In this document: positions 24,116-35,376 of the stretch, piece after piece
Position numbering within the stretch: position 1 is the first letter of the stretch
Layout of the letters: each line of letters opens with the position of its first letter
Origin: Streptomyces natalensis ATCC 27448
GTDB lineage: Bacteria > Actinomycetota > Actinomycetes > Streptomycetales > Streptomycetaceae
DNA length: 64,000 nucleotides
Direction of reading: 5' to 3'
NCBI RefSeq assembly: GCF_000935125.1
Contig: NZ_JRKI01000002.1
Coordinates: 1-64,000, forward strand
Translations under genes and position numbers: made by a program
The notes under the pieces: model-generated
What the model saw: only the letters and a program-made list of their open reading frames with translations
Databases searched by the model: none
What the model was told of the DNA's origin: nothing

Positions 24116-25243
24116 GTGAGCGCCGTGGGCGATTCCGCTGTGGGCGAACACCCGTCCATCAATGCGTCGAATACGGATAAAAGTAGCAAATCCCTCTCCA
24201 GGGTGACGTCCAGCCGGAAGGCTGGGACCCAAGGCTCCGGCGCGTCGCGGCCCACAGCCAGGGAGACGACCCCGGTAGGCAAGACCTCGGCAGGGAAGAA
24301 GGCCGCCGTGAAGGAAACCCCGCCCGCGAAGACGACGGCGACGGCCAAGGCGCCGGCCGCCAAGAAGGCCGTGGCGAAGAAGGCGGTGGCGAAGAAGACG
24401 GCTCCCGCCAAGACGTCCGCCGCCAAGACGTCCGCCGCCAAGACGTCCGCCCCGGCCAAGACCGCCCCCGCCCGTAAGCCCGAGTCGCGGACCGCCATGG
24501 TGCGCCGGGCGCGGAGGATCAACCGGGAGCTGGCCGAGCTGTATCCGTACGCCCACCCGGAGCTGGACTTCACCAACCCCTTCGAACTGCTGGTCGCCAC
24601 GGTGCTGTCCGCCCAGACCACCGACCTGCGGGTCAACCAGACCACCCCGCGCCTGTTCGCCGTCTGCCCGACGCCCGAGGACATGGCCGCGATGCCCCCG
24701 GAGGAGCTGGAGGAGCTGATCCGGCCGACGGGCTTCTTCCGGGCCAAGACGAAGTCGCTGCTGGGGCTGTCCGCGGCGCTGCGCGACCGCTTCGACGGCA
24801 AGGTGCCCGGCCGCCTGGAGGACCTCGTCACGCTCCCCGGTGTCGGCCGCAAGACCGCCAATGTGGTGCTGGGCAACGCCTTCGGCGTCCCGGGGATCAC
24901 GGTCGACACGCACTTCGGCCGCCTGGCGCGCCGCTTCGGCTGGACGACCGCCGAGGACGCCGAGAAGGTCGAGGCGGAGGTCGCCGCGATCTTCCCCAAG
25001 AGCGACTGGACGATGCTCTCGCACCGCGTCGTCTTCCACGGCCGCCGCGTGTGCCACTCCCGTAAGCCCGCCTGCGGCGCCTGCGCCATCGCCCCGCTGT
25101 GCCCCGCGTACGGCGAGGGCGAGACGGACCCGGACAAGGCGAAGAAGCTGCTGAAGTACGAGCTGGGCGGCCAGCCGGGGCAGCGTCTGAAGCCGCCGCC
25201 CGGCTATCCGGGGCAGCCGGCGCCCCCGCTGGCGGCCCCATGA
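24116..25243 (+). CDS. nth: Endonuclease III (Nth) with a long Lys/Ala-rich N-terminal tail
   Basis: The catalytic part (about residues 125-350) is classical endonuclease III. It has the helix-hairpin-helix with catalytic Lys [20 protein letters not shown], catalytic Asp in [11 protein letters not shown], and a 4Fe-4S loop ending [20 protein letters not shown] (C-x6-C-x2-C-x5-C). It removes oxidised pyrimidines in base-excision repair. Unusually, about 120 residues precede it, with repeated AKKA/AKTS/PAK units like a histone-H1 or topoisomerase tail. The GTG at 24116 lacks a strong Shine-Dalgarno, so the exact start is uncertain, but codon bias supports translation of the tail. Confidence 0.9.
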   Translation: MSAVGDSAVGEHPSINASNTDKSSKSLSRVTSSRKAGTQGSGASRPTARETTPVGKTSAGKKAAVKETPPAKTTATAKAPAAKKAVAKKAVAKKTAPAKTSAAKTSAAKTSAPAKTAPARKPESRTAMVRRARRINRELAELYPYAHPELDFTNPFELLVATVLSAQTTDLRVNQTTPRLFAVCPTPEDMAAMPPEELEELIRPTGFFRAKTKSLLGLSAALRDRFDGKVPGRLEDLVTLPGVGRKTANVVLGNAFGVPGITVDTHFGRLARRFGWTTAEDAEKVEAEVAAIFPKSDWTMLSHRVVFHGRRVCHSRKPACGACAIAPLCPAYGEGETDPDKAKKLLKYELGGQPGQRLKPPPGYPGQPAPPLAAP

Positions 25244-25337
25244 CCACAGCCGCGGCGACCACCGGGTGACGCCACCCACCACACGGCGACCCCGATTGGG
25301 GGACCGACCACAGATGCCAGGGCCTGAGGGGGCGCGT

Positions 25338-26066
25338 ATGACGAGAGCACGGGAGCAGTACGGCGAGGAGAGCGCGGCCCGCGCCGCCACGGTGTACGGC
25401 CGGGAGATCACCGTCACGGACGACGGCCTGCCCGAGTGGCTGGCACCGCTGTCCCGGGCCGCCGCGACGATAGAGCCGCGGCAGCTCAGCCGCTTCCTGC
25501 CGCCCGAGAGCGGTGGCCGGCAGTCGGCGGTGCTGATCCTCTTCGGCGAGGGCCCCCGCGGCCCCGAGCTGCTCCTGATGGAACGCGCCGGCACCCTGCG
25601 CTCCCACGCCGGCCAGCCCTCCTTCCCCGGTGGCGCCCTCGACCCCGAGGACGGCGATCCGGACGGGTCCGGCCCGGTACGGGCGGCGCTGCGCGAGGCC
25701 CAGGAGGAGACCGGCCTCGATCCCTCGGGCGTCCAGGTCTTCGGCGTGCTGCCGCGGCTCTACATCCCGGTCAGCGGCTTCGTCGTCACACCGGTGCTGG
25801 GCTGGTGGCGCGAGCCGAGCCCGGTGCGTGCCGTGGACGAGGCGGAGACCGCCCGGGTCTTCACGGTCCCCGTGGCGGATCTCACGGATCCCGCACATCG
25901 GGTCACCACCCGCCACCCCAGTGGCCACGTCGGTCCGGCCTTCCTCGTCGAGAATGCCCTGGTCTGGGGATTTACGGCCGGTGCCATCGACCGGATCCTG
26001 CACTTCGCGGGCTGGGAGATTCCGTGGGACCGTGACAAGCAGGTCCCGCTCGACTGGCGCTCGTGA
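25338..26066 (+). CDS. NUDIX hydrolase, coenzyme A pyrophosphatase type
   Basis: The 242-aa protein has the CoA-pyrophosphatase-type region LLMERAGTLRSHAGQPSFPG (matching LLTxRSxxLRxHxGQVxFPGG) followed by a NUDIX box, GALDPEDGDPDG…AALREAQEETGLDP (REx2EExGL). The C-terminus FTAGAIDRILHFAGWEIPWD is typical of the actinobacterial members. It would hydrolyse CoA or related dinucleotide pyrophosphates. The ATG at 25338 has GAGGGGG 6-8 nt upstream. The MarP-like protease gene starts a few bases after the stop, so the two are probably co-transcribed. Confidence 0.88.
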   Translation: MTRAREQYGEESAARAATVYGREITVTDDGLPEWLAPLSRAAATIEPRQLSRFLPPESGGRQSAVLILFGEGPRGPELLLMERAGTLRSHAGQPSFPGGALDPEDGDPDGSGPVRAALREAQEETGLDPSGVQVFGVLPRLYIPVSGFVVTPVLGWWREPSPVRAVDEAETARVFTVPVADLTDPAHRVTTRHPSGHVGPAFLVENALVWGFTAGAIDRILHFAGWEIPWDRDKQVPLDWRS

Positions 26067-26079
26067 GACGGTGTCCGGC

Positions 26080-27279
26080 GTGAACGTCCTGGACATCCTT
26101 CTGCTGGTCGCCGCCGTGTGGTTCGCGATCGTCGGCTATCGGCAAGGCTTTGTCGTCGGCATCCTGTCCGTGATCGGCTTCCTCGGAGGCGGTCTGATCG
26201 CGGTCTATCTGCTGCCGGTGATCTGGAACGAGATCACCGGGGATGCGACGCCCGGCACCTTCGCCGCCATCGCGGCGGTCGCCATCGTGATCGTGTGTGC
26301 CTCGGTGGGCCAGGCGCTCACCACCCATCTGGGCAACAAACTCCGCCGGTACATCACCTGGTCACCGGCGCGGGCGCTGGACGCGACCGGTGGCGCGCTG
26401 GTCAACGTCATGGCGATGCTGCTGGTCGCCTGGCTGATCGGTTCCGCCCTGGCCGGCACGTCCCTGCCGACGCTCGGCAAGGAGGTGCGTAGCTCCAAGG
26501 TGCTGCTCGGGGTGTCCCGGGTGCTGCCCCAGCAGGCCAACAGCTGGTTCGCGGACTTCTCCTCCGCGCTCGCGCAGAACGGCTTCCCGCAGGTCTTCAC
26601 GCCGTTCTCCAACGAACCGATCACCTCCGTGCCCGCGCCCGATCCCCGGCTGACGGGCGGCCCGGTGGCGCAGGACGCCAAGCGCAGCATCGTCAAGATC
26701 GTCGGTACGGCGCCCAGCTGCGGCAAGGTCCTCGAAGGCAGCGGTTTCGTCTTCGGCAGGCACCGCGTGATGACCAATGCGCATGTCGTCGGCGGCGTCA
26801 CCCGCCCGACCGTCCAGGTGGGCGGCGAGGGCCGGCAGTACGACGCCAGGGTCGTGCTCTACGACTGGCGGCGCGATATCGCCGTCCTGGACGTGCCCTC
26901 GCTGGACGCACCGACGCTGAGGTTCTCCGGCCAGGACGCGAGCAGCGGCAAGAGCGCCATCGTCGCCGGCTTCCCGGAGAACGGCGGCTATGACGTCCGC
27001 GCGGCCCGTATCCGCGGCCGCATCCAGGCCAACGGCCCCGACATCTACCACCGCGGCACGGTCGCCAGGGACGTCTACTCCCTCTACGCCACCGTGCGGC
27101 AGGGCAACTCCGGCGGCCCGCTGCTCACCCCCAAGGGTGATGTCTACGGCGTCGTCTTCGCCAAGTCGCTGGACGACTCCCACACCGGCTACGCACTGAC
27201 CGCCGACGAGATCCACGAGGACATCACCAAGGGGCGCACGGCGGTGCGGGAGGTCAGCAGCCAGGGCTGCGCGATCTGA
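26080..27279 (+). CDS. MarP-like membrane serine protease (CvpA membrane domain plus trypsin-like domain)
   Basis: About 399 aa. Residues 1-160 hold four hydrophobic segments of a CvpA/colicin V-production-like domain (VLDILLLVAAVWFAIVGYRQ). After a linker comes a periplasm-side chymotrypsin-fold protease with His in VMTNAHVVGG, Asp in WRRDIAVLDV and Ser in VRQGNSGGPLLT. Two cysteines (APSCGKVL and SQGCAI) may form the regulatory disulfide known in mycobacterial MarP. A GTG nine bases upstream (26071) is an alternative start. MarP homologues protect against acid and oxidative stress by processing cell-wall hydrolases. Confidence 0.9.
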   Translation: MNVLDILLLVAAVWFAIVGYRQGFVVGILSVIGFLGGGLIAVYLLPVIWNEITGDATPGTFAAIAAVAIVIVCASVGQALTTHLGNKLRRYITWSPARALDATGGALVNVMAMLLVAWLIGSALAGTSLPTLGKEVRSSKVLLGVSRVLPQQANSWFADFSSALAQNGFPQVFTPFSNEPITSVPAPDPRLTGGPVAQDAKRSIVKIVGTAPSCGKVLEGSGFVFGRHRVMTNAHVVGGVTRPTVQVGGEGRQYDARVVLYDWRRDIAVLDVPSLDAPTLRFSGQDASSGKSAIVAGFPENGGYDVRAARIRGRIQANGPDIYHRGTVARDVYSLYATVRQGNSGGPLLTPKGDVYGVVFAKSLDDSHTGYALTADEIHEDITKGRTAVREVSSQGCAI

Positions 27280-27337
27280 GGCGGGCGGCGCGGGGACGGA
27301 CGTTCCCGCGCCGGGCGCGCGCCGGGGCTTGGGGGGC

Positions 27338-27541
27338 TCAGCCGCGGGGATGGCGCAGGCGCGCACTCATCCAGCGCGCTCTGCGGCGCAGGATGCGCGG
27401 GATGCCCATCGGGTGGGCGGGTGCGGGGGAGCCGTCGGATCCGAGATCCGGGGTCTCCCTCTCGCGAGTGCCCACGGCAGCGGCACTGCTGCGGCGGTTG
27501 CGTGCCACGTCACGGTAGTCGTGCGTCCAGCCCATACCCAC
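27338..27541 (-). CDS. Small basic hypothetical protein
   Basis: The 67-codon frame starts GTG (or ATG two codons later) and encodes MGMGWTHDYRDVARNRRSS, then a Gly/Pro-containing middle and a very basic end, PRILRRRARWMSARLRHPRG. Codon bias supports it, and I have the impression that similar short proteins sit here in other streptomycetes. No domain, signal or membrane segment is visible. It converges on the MarP-like gene 58 bp away. The call rests on composition and position only. Confidence 0.5.
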   Translation of the reverse strand: MGMGWTHDYRDVARNRRSSAAAVGTRERETPDLGSDGSPAPAHPMGIPRILRRRARWMSARLRHPRG

Positions 27542-27724
27542 GACACTGCCCGTGCCCCAAGGTCCGTAACCGCCCCGGGAGCCGCCAATTGGCCTATGCG
27601 CCGGGCAATTGGCCGTTCGTCATACGAACGTTCGACGTGCCCACGAACGCTCGCGCGCCCACTCTCCGCTCAGCCGCGTACGCCGTCCGCTCAGCGGTCC
27701 GTACGGGCGCGTGTGCGCCGGTGC

Positions 27725-28663
27725 TCAGCGGTCGGGTTCGGGGTCCTTGAGCCAGTTGATCAGTTCCGTGGAGAAGGCGACCGGGTCCTCCTCATGGGGG
27801 AAGTGCCCCAGTCCGTCGAAGAGCCGCCAGCGGTAGGGGGCCTCCACGTACTGGCCGGAGCCGGCGGCGCTGCGGGTGCGCATGACCGGATCGAGCGAGC
27901 CGTGCAGGTGCAGGGTGGGGACGCGGACCGGCATCTTCATGCGGCGGTTGAACTGGATGCCGTCGGGGCGGGCCAGCGAGCGCACCATCCAGCGGTACGG
28001 CTCGATCGAGCAGTGCGCCGTCGAGGGGATGCTCATCGCCCGCCGGTAGACCTCGACGGCGTCGTCCTCGGGCAGCCGGGGCCCGGACCAGTCGCGGATC
28101 ATCCGGCCCACCAGCGCCGCATCGTCCGCGGTCAGGCGCCGCTCGGGCAGCCAGGGGCGCTGGAAGTTCCAGATGTGCGAGCTGCGGGCGCTCTGCCGTA
28201 CGTCGGCGACCATGGCCGAGCGCCAGCGCCGCGGATGGGGCATCGAGGACACCGCGAGCCGGCGCACCAGCTTGGGCCGCATCACCGCCGCGGTCCAGGC
28301 CAGATAGCCGCCCAGATCGTGCCCGACCAGCGCGGCGTCCGGCTCGCCCAGGGACCGGACGACGCCGGTGATGTCGAGGGCGAGGTTCGCCGGGTCGTAG
28401 CCGCGCGGGGTGCGGTCGCTGCCGCCGACGCCGCGCAGATCCATGGCGACCGCCCGGAAGCCGGCCTCGGCGAGCGCGGGCAGCTGGTGGCGCCAGGTCC
28501 ACCAGAACTGCGGGAAGCCGTGCAGCAGCAGCACCAGGGGGCCGTCGCCCATCTCGGCGATGTGGAAACGGGCGCCGTTGGCCGCGACGTCCCGGTGCGT
28601 CACCTCGTGGTCACCGGGGACGCCCAGGCGTACGACCGAGGCGGTGCTGTCAGGGACTGTCAT
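27725..28663 (-). CDS. Alpha/beta hydrolase (epoxide hydrolase-like)
   Basis: The 312-aa protein shows the oxyanion-hole motif LLHGFPQFWWTWRHQLPAL, the nucleophile elbow LVGHDLGGYLAW (Asp nucleophile, as in epoxide hydrolases and dehalogenases rather than Ser), MDLRGVGGSDRTP and the C-terminal catalytic His in LGHFPHEEDP. The cap region is SSHIWNFQRPWLPERRL. The Asp nucleophile plus HGFP is the epoxide-hydrolase pattern. The ATG overlaps the stop of the holin-like gene (ATGA), so expression is coupled. Substrate unknown. Confidence 0.87.
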   Translation of the reverse strand: MTVPDSTASVVRLGVPGDHEVTHRDVAANGARFHIAEMGDGPLVLLLHGFPQFWWTWRHQLPALAEAGFRAVAMDLRGVGGSDRTPRGYDPANLALDITGVVRSLGEPDAALVGHDLGGYLAWTAAVMRPKLVRRLAVSSMPHPRRWRSAMVADVRQSARSSHIWNFQRPWLPERRLTADDAALVGRMIRDWSGPRLPEDDAVEVYRRAMSIPSTAHCSIEPYRWMVRSLARPDGIQFNRRMKMPVRVPTLHLHGSLDPVMRTRSAAGSGQYVEAPYRWRLFDGLGHFPHEEDPVAFSTELINWLKDPEPDR

Positions 28664-29118
28664 ACCGATGAGCGTGTCACAGACTCCAGGACCGGGTGGT
28701 CCTCCGCCGCGACGCGCGGGTGCGGCTTGGCCTTCTGCAGTACGGCCGCGGTCTCCTTGGCGGAGTTGATCGACTTCTCCGGCTTCTTGATCTTCTTGAT
28801 CTTGGCCAGCGCGATCAGGACCAGCAGCGCGGCCACGACGAGGAAGGCGCCGCCCACGATCAGAAAGGACCAGGCGAGCCCCAGGCCGAGGTTGTGGATG
28901 CCGTAGGCCGCCGCGAAGCTGAGCACCGGCAGCGCGAACAGCGCCAGCGCGCCGGCCACCACGAACGCGGCGCCGCCGATGCCGGCCCGCTTGGCGTCCT
29001 GCCGCAGCTCCGCCTTGGCCAGCGCGATCTCGTCGTGGACCAGTGCGGACATCTCGGCGGTGGCCGTGGCCACCAACTGCCCGAGGCTGCGGTCCGTGCT
29101 GCCGTCGGCTGCGCTCAT
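28660..29118 (-). CDS. Actinobacterial holin-X/phage-holin-like membrane protein
   Basis: The 152-aa protein has an N-terminal amphipathic region (SLGQLVATATAEMSALVHDE, then IALAKAELRQDAKRAG), two long hydrophobic segments (FVVAGALALFALPVLSFAAA and AWSFLIVGGAFLVVAALLVL) and a Lys-rich cytoplasmic tail (KIKKIKKPEKS). This is the Act_Holin_X/Phage_holin_3_6 layout. AAGAGGGAGACGGCG before the ATG at 29118 supports that start over the upstream in-frame GTG. It is translationally coupled to the epoxide-hydrolase-like gene. Despite the name, there is no sign of a prophage. Confidence 0.82.
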   Translation of the reverse strand: MSAADGSTDRSLGQLVATATAEMSALVHDEIALAKAELRQDAKRAGIGGAAFVVAGALALFALPVLSFAAAYGIHNLGLGLAWSFLIVGGAFLVVAALLVLIALAKIKKIKKPEKSINSAKETAAVLQKAKPHPRVAAEDHPVLESVTRSSV

Positions 29119-29179
29119 CGCCGTCTCCCTCTTCTTTTCGCCCGGATGGCAAATCGCCCGGATGGCAAAGCCTCTCAGA

Positions 29180-30577
29180 TCATGCCGGACCATCGTCCTC
29201 GGCGTGGCGCCCGGCGGCCACTTCGGCGAGACGGCGGTGTTCGGCGGCCTTGGCCTCGTGGATCGCGGCCATCCGCAGGTGGTATTCGGGCTTGTCGCGC
29301 TCGTAGATGTCGGGGATGCCGTCCTGGTCCTCGTCGCGCTCCTCGTCCGCGCACAGCGTGCGGTACTTGTCGTTGCGCAGTTTGAGGAGGACGGCTGCGC
29401 AGACGGCGGCGAGCAGCGAGCCGATCAGCACGGCGGCCTTGATCTCGGCGGCCAGCGCGGGGTCACCGGCGAAGGCCAGTTCGCCGATGAGCAGCGAGAC
29501 GGTGAAGCCGATGCCGGCCAGGGTGGCGACGGCGAACACATCCGGCCACTTCAGGTCGGGGTTGAGCTCGGCCTTGGTGAAGCGGGCGGTGGCCCAGGTG
29601 CCGCCGAACACACCCAGTGCCTTGCCGACCACCAGGCCGAGGACGACGCCGAGCGTCTCGGGGCGGGTGAAGACCTCGTGGACCGCCTCGCCCGAGACGG
29701 ACACTCCCGCCGAGAAGAGGGCGAACAGCGGTACCGCGAGGCCGGCCGAGAGCGGGCGGACCAGATGCTCGATGTGCTCGCCCGGGGAGCGGTCCTCGCT
29801 GTCGCGGCGCCGGCAGCGCAGCATCAGGCCCATGGCCACGCCCGCGATGGTGGCGTGCACCCCGCTGTTCTCCATCAGGGCCCAGATGACCAGGGCCAGC
29901 GGGACGTAGACGTACCAGCCGCGGACGCCCTTGCGGAGCAGCAGATAGAAGATCAGCAGGCCGACGACGGCGCAGCCGAGCGCCAGGAAGTTGATCTGCG
30001 AGGTGAAGAAGACCGCGATGATCAGTATCGCGAAGAGGTCGTCGACGACGGCGAGGGTGAGCAGGAACGCGCGCAGCGAGGCGGGCAGGGAGGTGCCGAT
30101 GACGGCGAGGACGGCGAGTGCGAAGGCGATGTCGGTGGCGGTGGGGACCGCCCAGCCCTGGAGCGAGCCGCCGCCGATGCCGTTGACGACGGCGTAGACG
30201 GCCGCGGGCATGGCCATACCGCAGATCGCGGCGATCACCGGGAGGGCGGCGGCCTTGGGGTCGCGCAGTTCACCGGCGACCAGCTCGCGTTTGAGCTCGA
30301 TGCCGGCGACGAAGAAGAACAGCGCGAGCAGGCCGTTGGCGGCCCAGTGCTGGACGGACAGGTCCAGGCCCAGCGCGGCCGGACCGAAGTGGAAGTCGCG
30401 GACTGCCGCATAGCTGCCGCCGAGGGTGTTTGCCCAGATCAGGGCCACAACGGCGGCGGCGAGAAGGAGCACGCCGCCGACGGTCTCGGTGCGCAGCGCG
30501 TCCGCGACGAAGTTCCGCTCGGGCAGCGAGAGCCGCCCGAGGAACGGGGGACGACGGATCTTCGAGGGCGCGCTCAT
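29180..30577 (-). CDS. nhaA: NhaA Na+/H+ antiporter
   Basis: The 465-aa protein has the NhaA core: GGVLLLAAAVVALIWANT, FFFVAGIELKRELVAGELRD, PTATDIAFALAVLAVIG (cation-pathway region), the essential Asp-Asp pair in TLAVVDDLFAILIIAVFF, and GIGFTVSLLIGELAF. A hydrophilic C-terminal extension of about 60 residues (CADEERDEDQDGIPDIYERD…) follows the last membrane segment and is longer than in enterobacterial NhaA. The protein exchanges Na+ for protons across the cytoplasmic membrane. It is encoded 62 bp upstream of the holin-like gene on the same strand, so the three genes may be one transcript. Confidence 0.95.
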   Translation of the reverse strand: MSAPSKIRRPPFLGRLSLPERNFVADALRTETVGGVLLLAAAVVALIWANTLGGSYAAVRDFHFGPAALGLDLSVQHWAANGLLALFFFVAGIELKRELVAGELRDPKAAALPVIAAICGMAMPAAVYAVVNGIGGGSLQGWAVPTATDIAFALAVLAVIGTSLPASLRAFLLTLAVVDDLFAILIIAVFFTSQINFLALGCAVVGLLIFYLLLRKGVRGWYVYVPLALVIWALMENSGVHATIAGVAMGLMLRCRRRDSEDRSPGEHIEHLVRPLSAGLAVPLFALFSAGVSVSGEAVHEVFTRPETLGVVLGLVVGKALGVFGGTWATARFTKAELNPDLKWPDVFAVATLAGIGFTVSLLIGELAFAGDPALAAEIKAAVLIGSLLAAVCAAVLLKLRNDKYRTLCADEERDEDQDGIPDIYERDKPEYHLRMAAIHEAKAAEHRRLAEVAAGRHAEDDGPA

Positions 30578-30896
30578 GCGCCGACCTCGCTACGCTCGGT
30601 CCGCCGGCATGCGCGCGGCGCGGACCTCTTGATTGTTCGCTTGCTTCGCGCGCTCACGGGTGACCTCCGGTCAGTTCGGCAGCTGTCGACGGCTGTTGAC
30701 GTTGCCGACCAGACTTCCCGGCGCACCCTGAAATTCTTTGCGTGTTGTTAACGCGCTTCCCACTGTACCGGGCGAGTGCGAACGGTGATCCATGGGCCTC
30801 CACTTTACGGGCATACCGGACGTTCGGCCGTCGGAGTGCGTACGGCGCCGGGCCGGCCCCGAGGGCCGTAGGGCGGAAGGGCGCCGGAAGACGACG
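30578..30896. other. Intergenic region upstream of nhaA
   Basis: About 320 bp containing the nhaA promoter region and the 3' end of the acs terminator area. No coding frame is supported. A relatively AT-rich patch (AAATTCTTTGCGTGTTGTTA, about 30731-30750) is a candidate promoter area. Confidence 0.5.
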
Positions 30897-30929
30897 AGGG
30901 GCGCCGGGCCGTATCGGCCCGGCGCCCCT
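30897..30929 (-). terminator. Terminator of acs
   Basis: AGGGGCGCCGGGCC pairs perfectly with GGCCCGGCGCCCCT around a 5-nt loop (GTATC), starting 13 bp past the acs stop codon. Confidence 0.88.
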
Positions 30930-30942
30930 GGTGAGCGGTCGC

Positions 30943-32907
<1,965 letters not shown>

Positions 32908-32983
32908 GACTTCTCCCATTCCCCGGGCGTGCGATATGTCCCATGCCATAGCTCATCAGCCCGTGCCCGGCCGTGACAAGGGC

Positions 32984-32992
32984 TGTGGACAA
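32984..32992 (-). promoter_or_regulatory. DnaA-box-like sequence upstream of acs
   Basis: The minus strand reads TTGTCCACA, the consensus DnaA box of Streptomyces, about 77 bp before the acs start codon. A single box could occur by chance. Confidence 0.3.
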
Positions 32993-33024
32993 TTATTGGT
33001 GTAGACCTGTCAAGCCCCGGTGGT

Positions 33025-33051
33025 GCGCGGGGCCGTTCGACGGCCCCGCGC
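33025..33051 (-). terminator. Terminator of the SulP-carbonic anhydrase gene
   Basis: GCGCGGGGCCG pairs perfectly with CGGCCCCGCGC around a TTCGA loop. It begins 4 bp past the stop codon. Confidence 0.87.
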
Positions 33052-33054
33052 AGG

Positions 33055-35376
33055 TCAGGCCCGGGCCGCCGCCGGCGCGCCGGACACCGCCGAGAAGCGC
33101 CCCGTGGCCTCGTCGAGCACATAGGTCTGGGCGTCGCCGACGTGGAAATACATGCCGTGCAGCGCGAGCGACCCCTCGGCCACCCTGCGGGCCACGCAGG
33201 AGTGCGCCCGCAGGTGGTCGAGCTGTTGCAGAACGTTGACGAGCGCCAGCCGCTCCTGGTCGTCGGCCACCGGGCGGTTGTCGAGGGCGATTTCGCCCCG
33301 GCCCAGCCGTCCGATGCGCCGCATCCGGGCCAGGCTCGGGCGGCCGTGGCGCAGCCACCGGGCGAGCGGGGTCGGCTCGACCTCCTCCGGGGCGGCGGAG
33401 GCCAGCAGCGCCCCCATCGCCCCGCACCCCGAATGCCCGCACACCGTGATCGAGCCGACCCGCAGCACCTCCACCGCGTACTCGATCGCCGCCGCCACCG
33501 AGTCGCAGGAGGCGTCCGAGCCGGGCGGCGGCATCAGATTGCCGACATTGCGCACGGTGAACAGATCACCCGGACCGCTGGAGGTGATCATGCTCGTGAC
33601 CAGCCGGGAGTCGGCGCAGGTCAAGAACAGCTGGGTGGGCCGCTGGCCCTCGCGCGCCAGCCGGGCCAGCTCCTCGCGCACCAGCGGGGCCGTATGCCGC
33701 TGGAACGCGCTGACCCCGCCCAGCAGTTGGCTGCCGCTGCTGGCCGGGGCGGGCCGGTCTCCCGGGGCGGGCCGGGTGCAGTGGTGGTTGCGCCAGGGCG
33801 TCCACGGACGGCAGGAGTGCGCGCTGGCCGGCTCGGCGATCGGACGGCCGGAGCGCCCCCCGAGGGTGACCCAGCCGCCGTGCGCCCGATGCGCGGTGGA
33901 CCAGGTCCGCAGCGCCTCGTAGGCGGCGTGGTCCATGAACGAACCGCACAGCTCGACGACGACATTGGCGTGGGCCGGGACCAGCGCCAGCGCCCGCGTC
34001 AGCCGCGGCACCGCCAGAAACGTCAACTGCCCGCTGACCCGCACCCGGTGGCAGTCCTCCTCCTCGGTCACGGCGATACGGGTGTGTGTCAGCCTCCTCA
34101 AAGCAAGAAACACCGAAACCGCGATACCGGTTGCGACGCCGTGCAGGACGCCGAGGACCACGACCGCGCCCAACGTGGCGGCGTACACCGGGAACTCGCG
34201 GTGGCGGTGCACATGGCGGATGTGCGCGAAGCTCACCATCCGTACGCCGACGACCATCACCAGCGCGGCGAGCGAGGCCAGCGGGATCAGCTCCAGCGCC
34301 CCGGCCAGCAGGCCCGCGCAGAACAGAACCCACACGCCGTGCAGCACGGTGGCGCGCCGGGTCGCCGCGCCCGCCTTCACATTCGCCGAGCCGCGCATCG
34401 CGCCCCCGGAGACGGGCATCCCGCCCAGCAGCCCGGAGACGGCGTTGGCGACGCCCTGCCCGGCCAGCTCCCGATCGAGCTGCGCCCGGCCCGTGGGGGC
34501 GCCGGGCCGCTCGGCCGCCAGGCGGTCCACGGCCAGCGCCGACAGCAGCGATTCCATGCTGGCCACCAGGGTGACGGTCAGCACCGCGGCGGCGAGGGCC
34601 GGCCAGGAGGCGTGCGGCAGCACGGGCAGCTCGGGTGCCCGCCAGGACGGCAGATCGACCCGCGGCACCGCCGTCCCCGCGCTGAGCGCCGTGGCGGCGA
34701 GAACGGCGGCCAGCGGGGCCGGGACCCGGCGCGCCCATCGCCCGCCGCGGCCCGGCAGCCGCTTCCAGCCGGCCAGGACGGCGACCGTGACGGCGCCGAT
34801 CAGCAGCGCTACGGCGTGCAGGTGCTCCAACTGGCGCGGCAGCGCGGCGGCGTTGTCGAGCGCCGAGCTGTCCGGGCTGCCGCCGAGCACCACATGGAGC
34901 TGGCCGACGGCGATCGTCACCCCGATCCCGGCGAGCATGCCGTGCACGATCGCCGGGCTGATGGCCAGCGCCGCCCGGGCCACCCGCAGTGCGCCCAGGG
35001 CGAGTTGGGCGAGTCCGGCCAGCACGGTGACGGCGCAGGTGGCGCGCCAGCCGTAGCGCTGGACGAGATCGGCGGTGACCACCAGGAGGCCGGTGGCCGC
35101 GCCGGTGACCTGGAGCGGGGCGCCGCCGAGCAGACCGGCGACGATCCCGCCGACGGCCGCGGCGATCAGGCCGGCCTGCGGCGGCGCCCCGGTGGCCAGG
35201 GCGATGCCGAGCGAGAGCGGCACGGAGAGCAGAAAGACGACGACCGAGGCGGACAGATCCCGGCACAGGCCCCTGCGGGCCTTCTTGGCGCGCGGTTCGG
35301 GCACGGTCTTCGTATGGATCTCGGCGGGATGCGGGGCGCGCGGTTTGGGCGGCGGCGACTTCTCGATCTGCGGCAT
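33055..35376 (-). CDS. SulP-family anion transporter fused to a beta-carbonic anhydrase
   Basis: The 773-aa protein has a SulP transporter core of many membrane spans (about 40-430: DLSASVVVFLLSVPLSLGIA; GLLGGMPVSGGAMRGSANVK). A STAS-like region follows (about 440-510, VRVSGQLTFLAVPRLTRAL), and then a C-terminal beta-carbonic anhydrase (about 570-765). The anhydrase zinc ligands are visible in LTCADSRLV (Cys, Asp) and CGHSGCGAM (His, Cys). The fusion probably couples bicarbonate uptake with interconversion to CO2, as proposed for other SulP-CA fusions. Unusually long Lys/Pro-rich N-terminus (about 1-35). Confidence 0.9.
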   Translation of the reverse strand: MPQIEKSPPPKPRAPHPAEIHTKTVPEPRAKKARRGLCRDLSASVVVFLLSVPLSLGIALATGAPPQAGLIAAAVGGIVAGLLGGAPLQVTGAATGLLVVTADLVQRYGWRATCAVTVLAGLAQLALGALRVARAALAISPAIVHGMLAGIGVTIAVGQLHVVLGGSPDSSALDNAAALPRQLEHLHAVALLIGAVTVAVLAGWKRLPGRGGRWARRVPAPLAAVLAATALSAGTAVPRVDLPSWRAPELPVLPHASWPALAAAVLTVTLVASMESLLSALAVDRLAAERPGAPTGRAQLDRELAGQGVANAVSGLLGGMPVSGGAMRGSANVKAGAATRRATVLHGVWVLFCAGLLAGALELIPLASLAALVMVVGVRMVSFAHIRHVHRHREFPVYAATLGAVVVLGVLHGVATGIAVSVFLALRRLTHTRIAVTEEEDCHRVRVSGQLTFLAVPRLTRALALVPAHANVVVELCGSFMDHAAYEALRTWSTAHRAHGGWVTLGGRSGRPIAEPASAHSCRPWTPWRNHHCTRPAPGDRPAPASSGSQLLGGVSAFQRHTAPLVREELARLAREGQRPTQLFLTCADSRLVTSMITSSGPGDLFTVRNVGNLMPPPGSDASCDSVAAAIEYAVEVLRVGSITVCGHSGCGAMGALLASAAPEEVEPTPLARWLRHGRPSLARMRRIGRLGRGEIALDNRPVADDQERLALVNVLQQLDHLRAHSCVARRVAEGSLALHGMYFHVGDAQTYVLDEATGRFSAVSGAPAAARA

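Noticed and set aside
28660..29118. Prophage lysis gene
   Set aside because: The protein is of a holin-like membrane family common in actinobacterial chromosomes. No phage structural or lysis genes are nearby.
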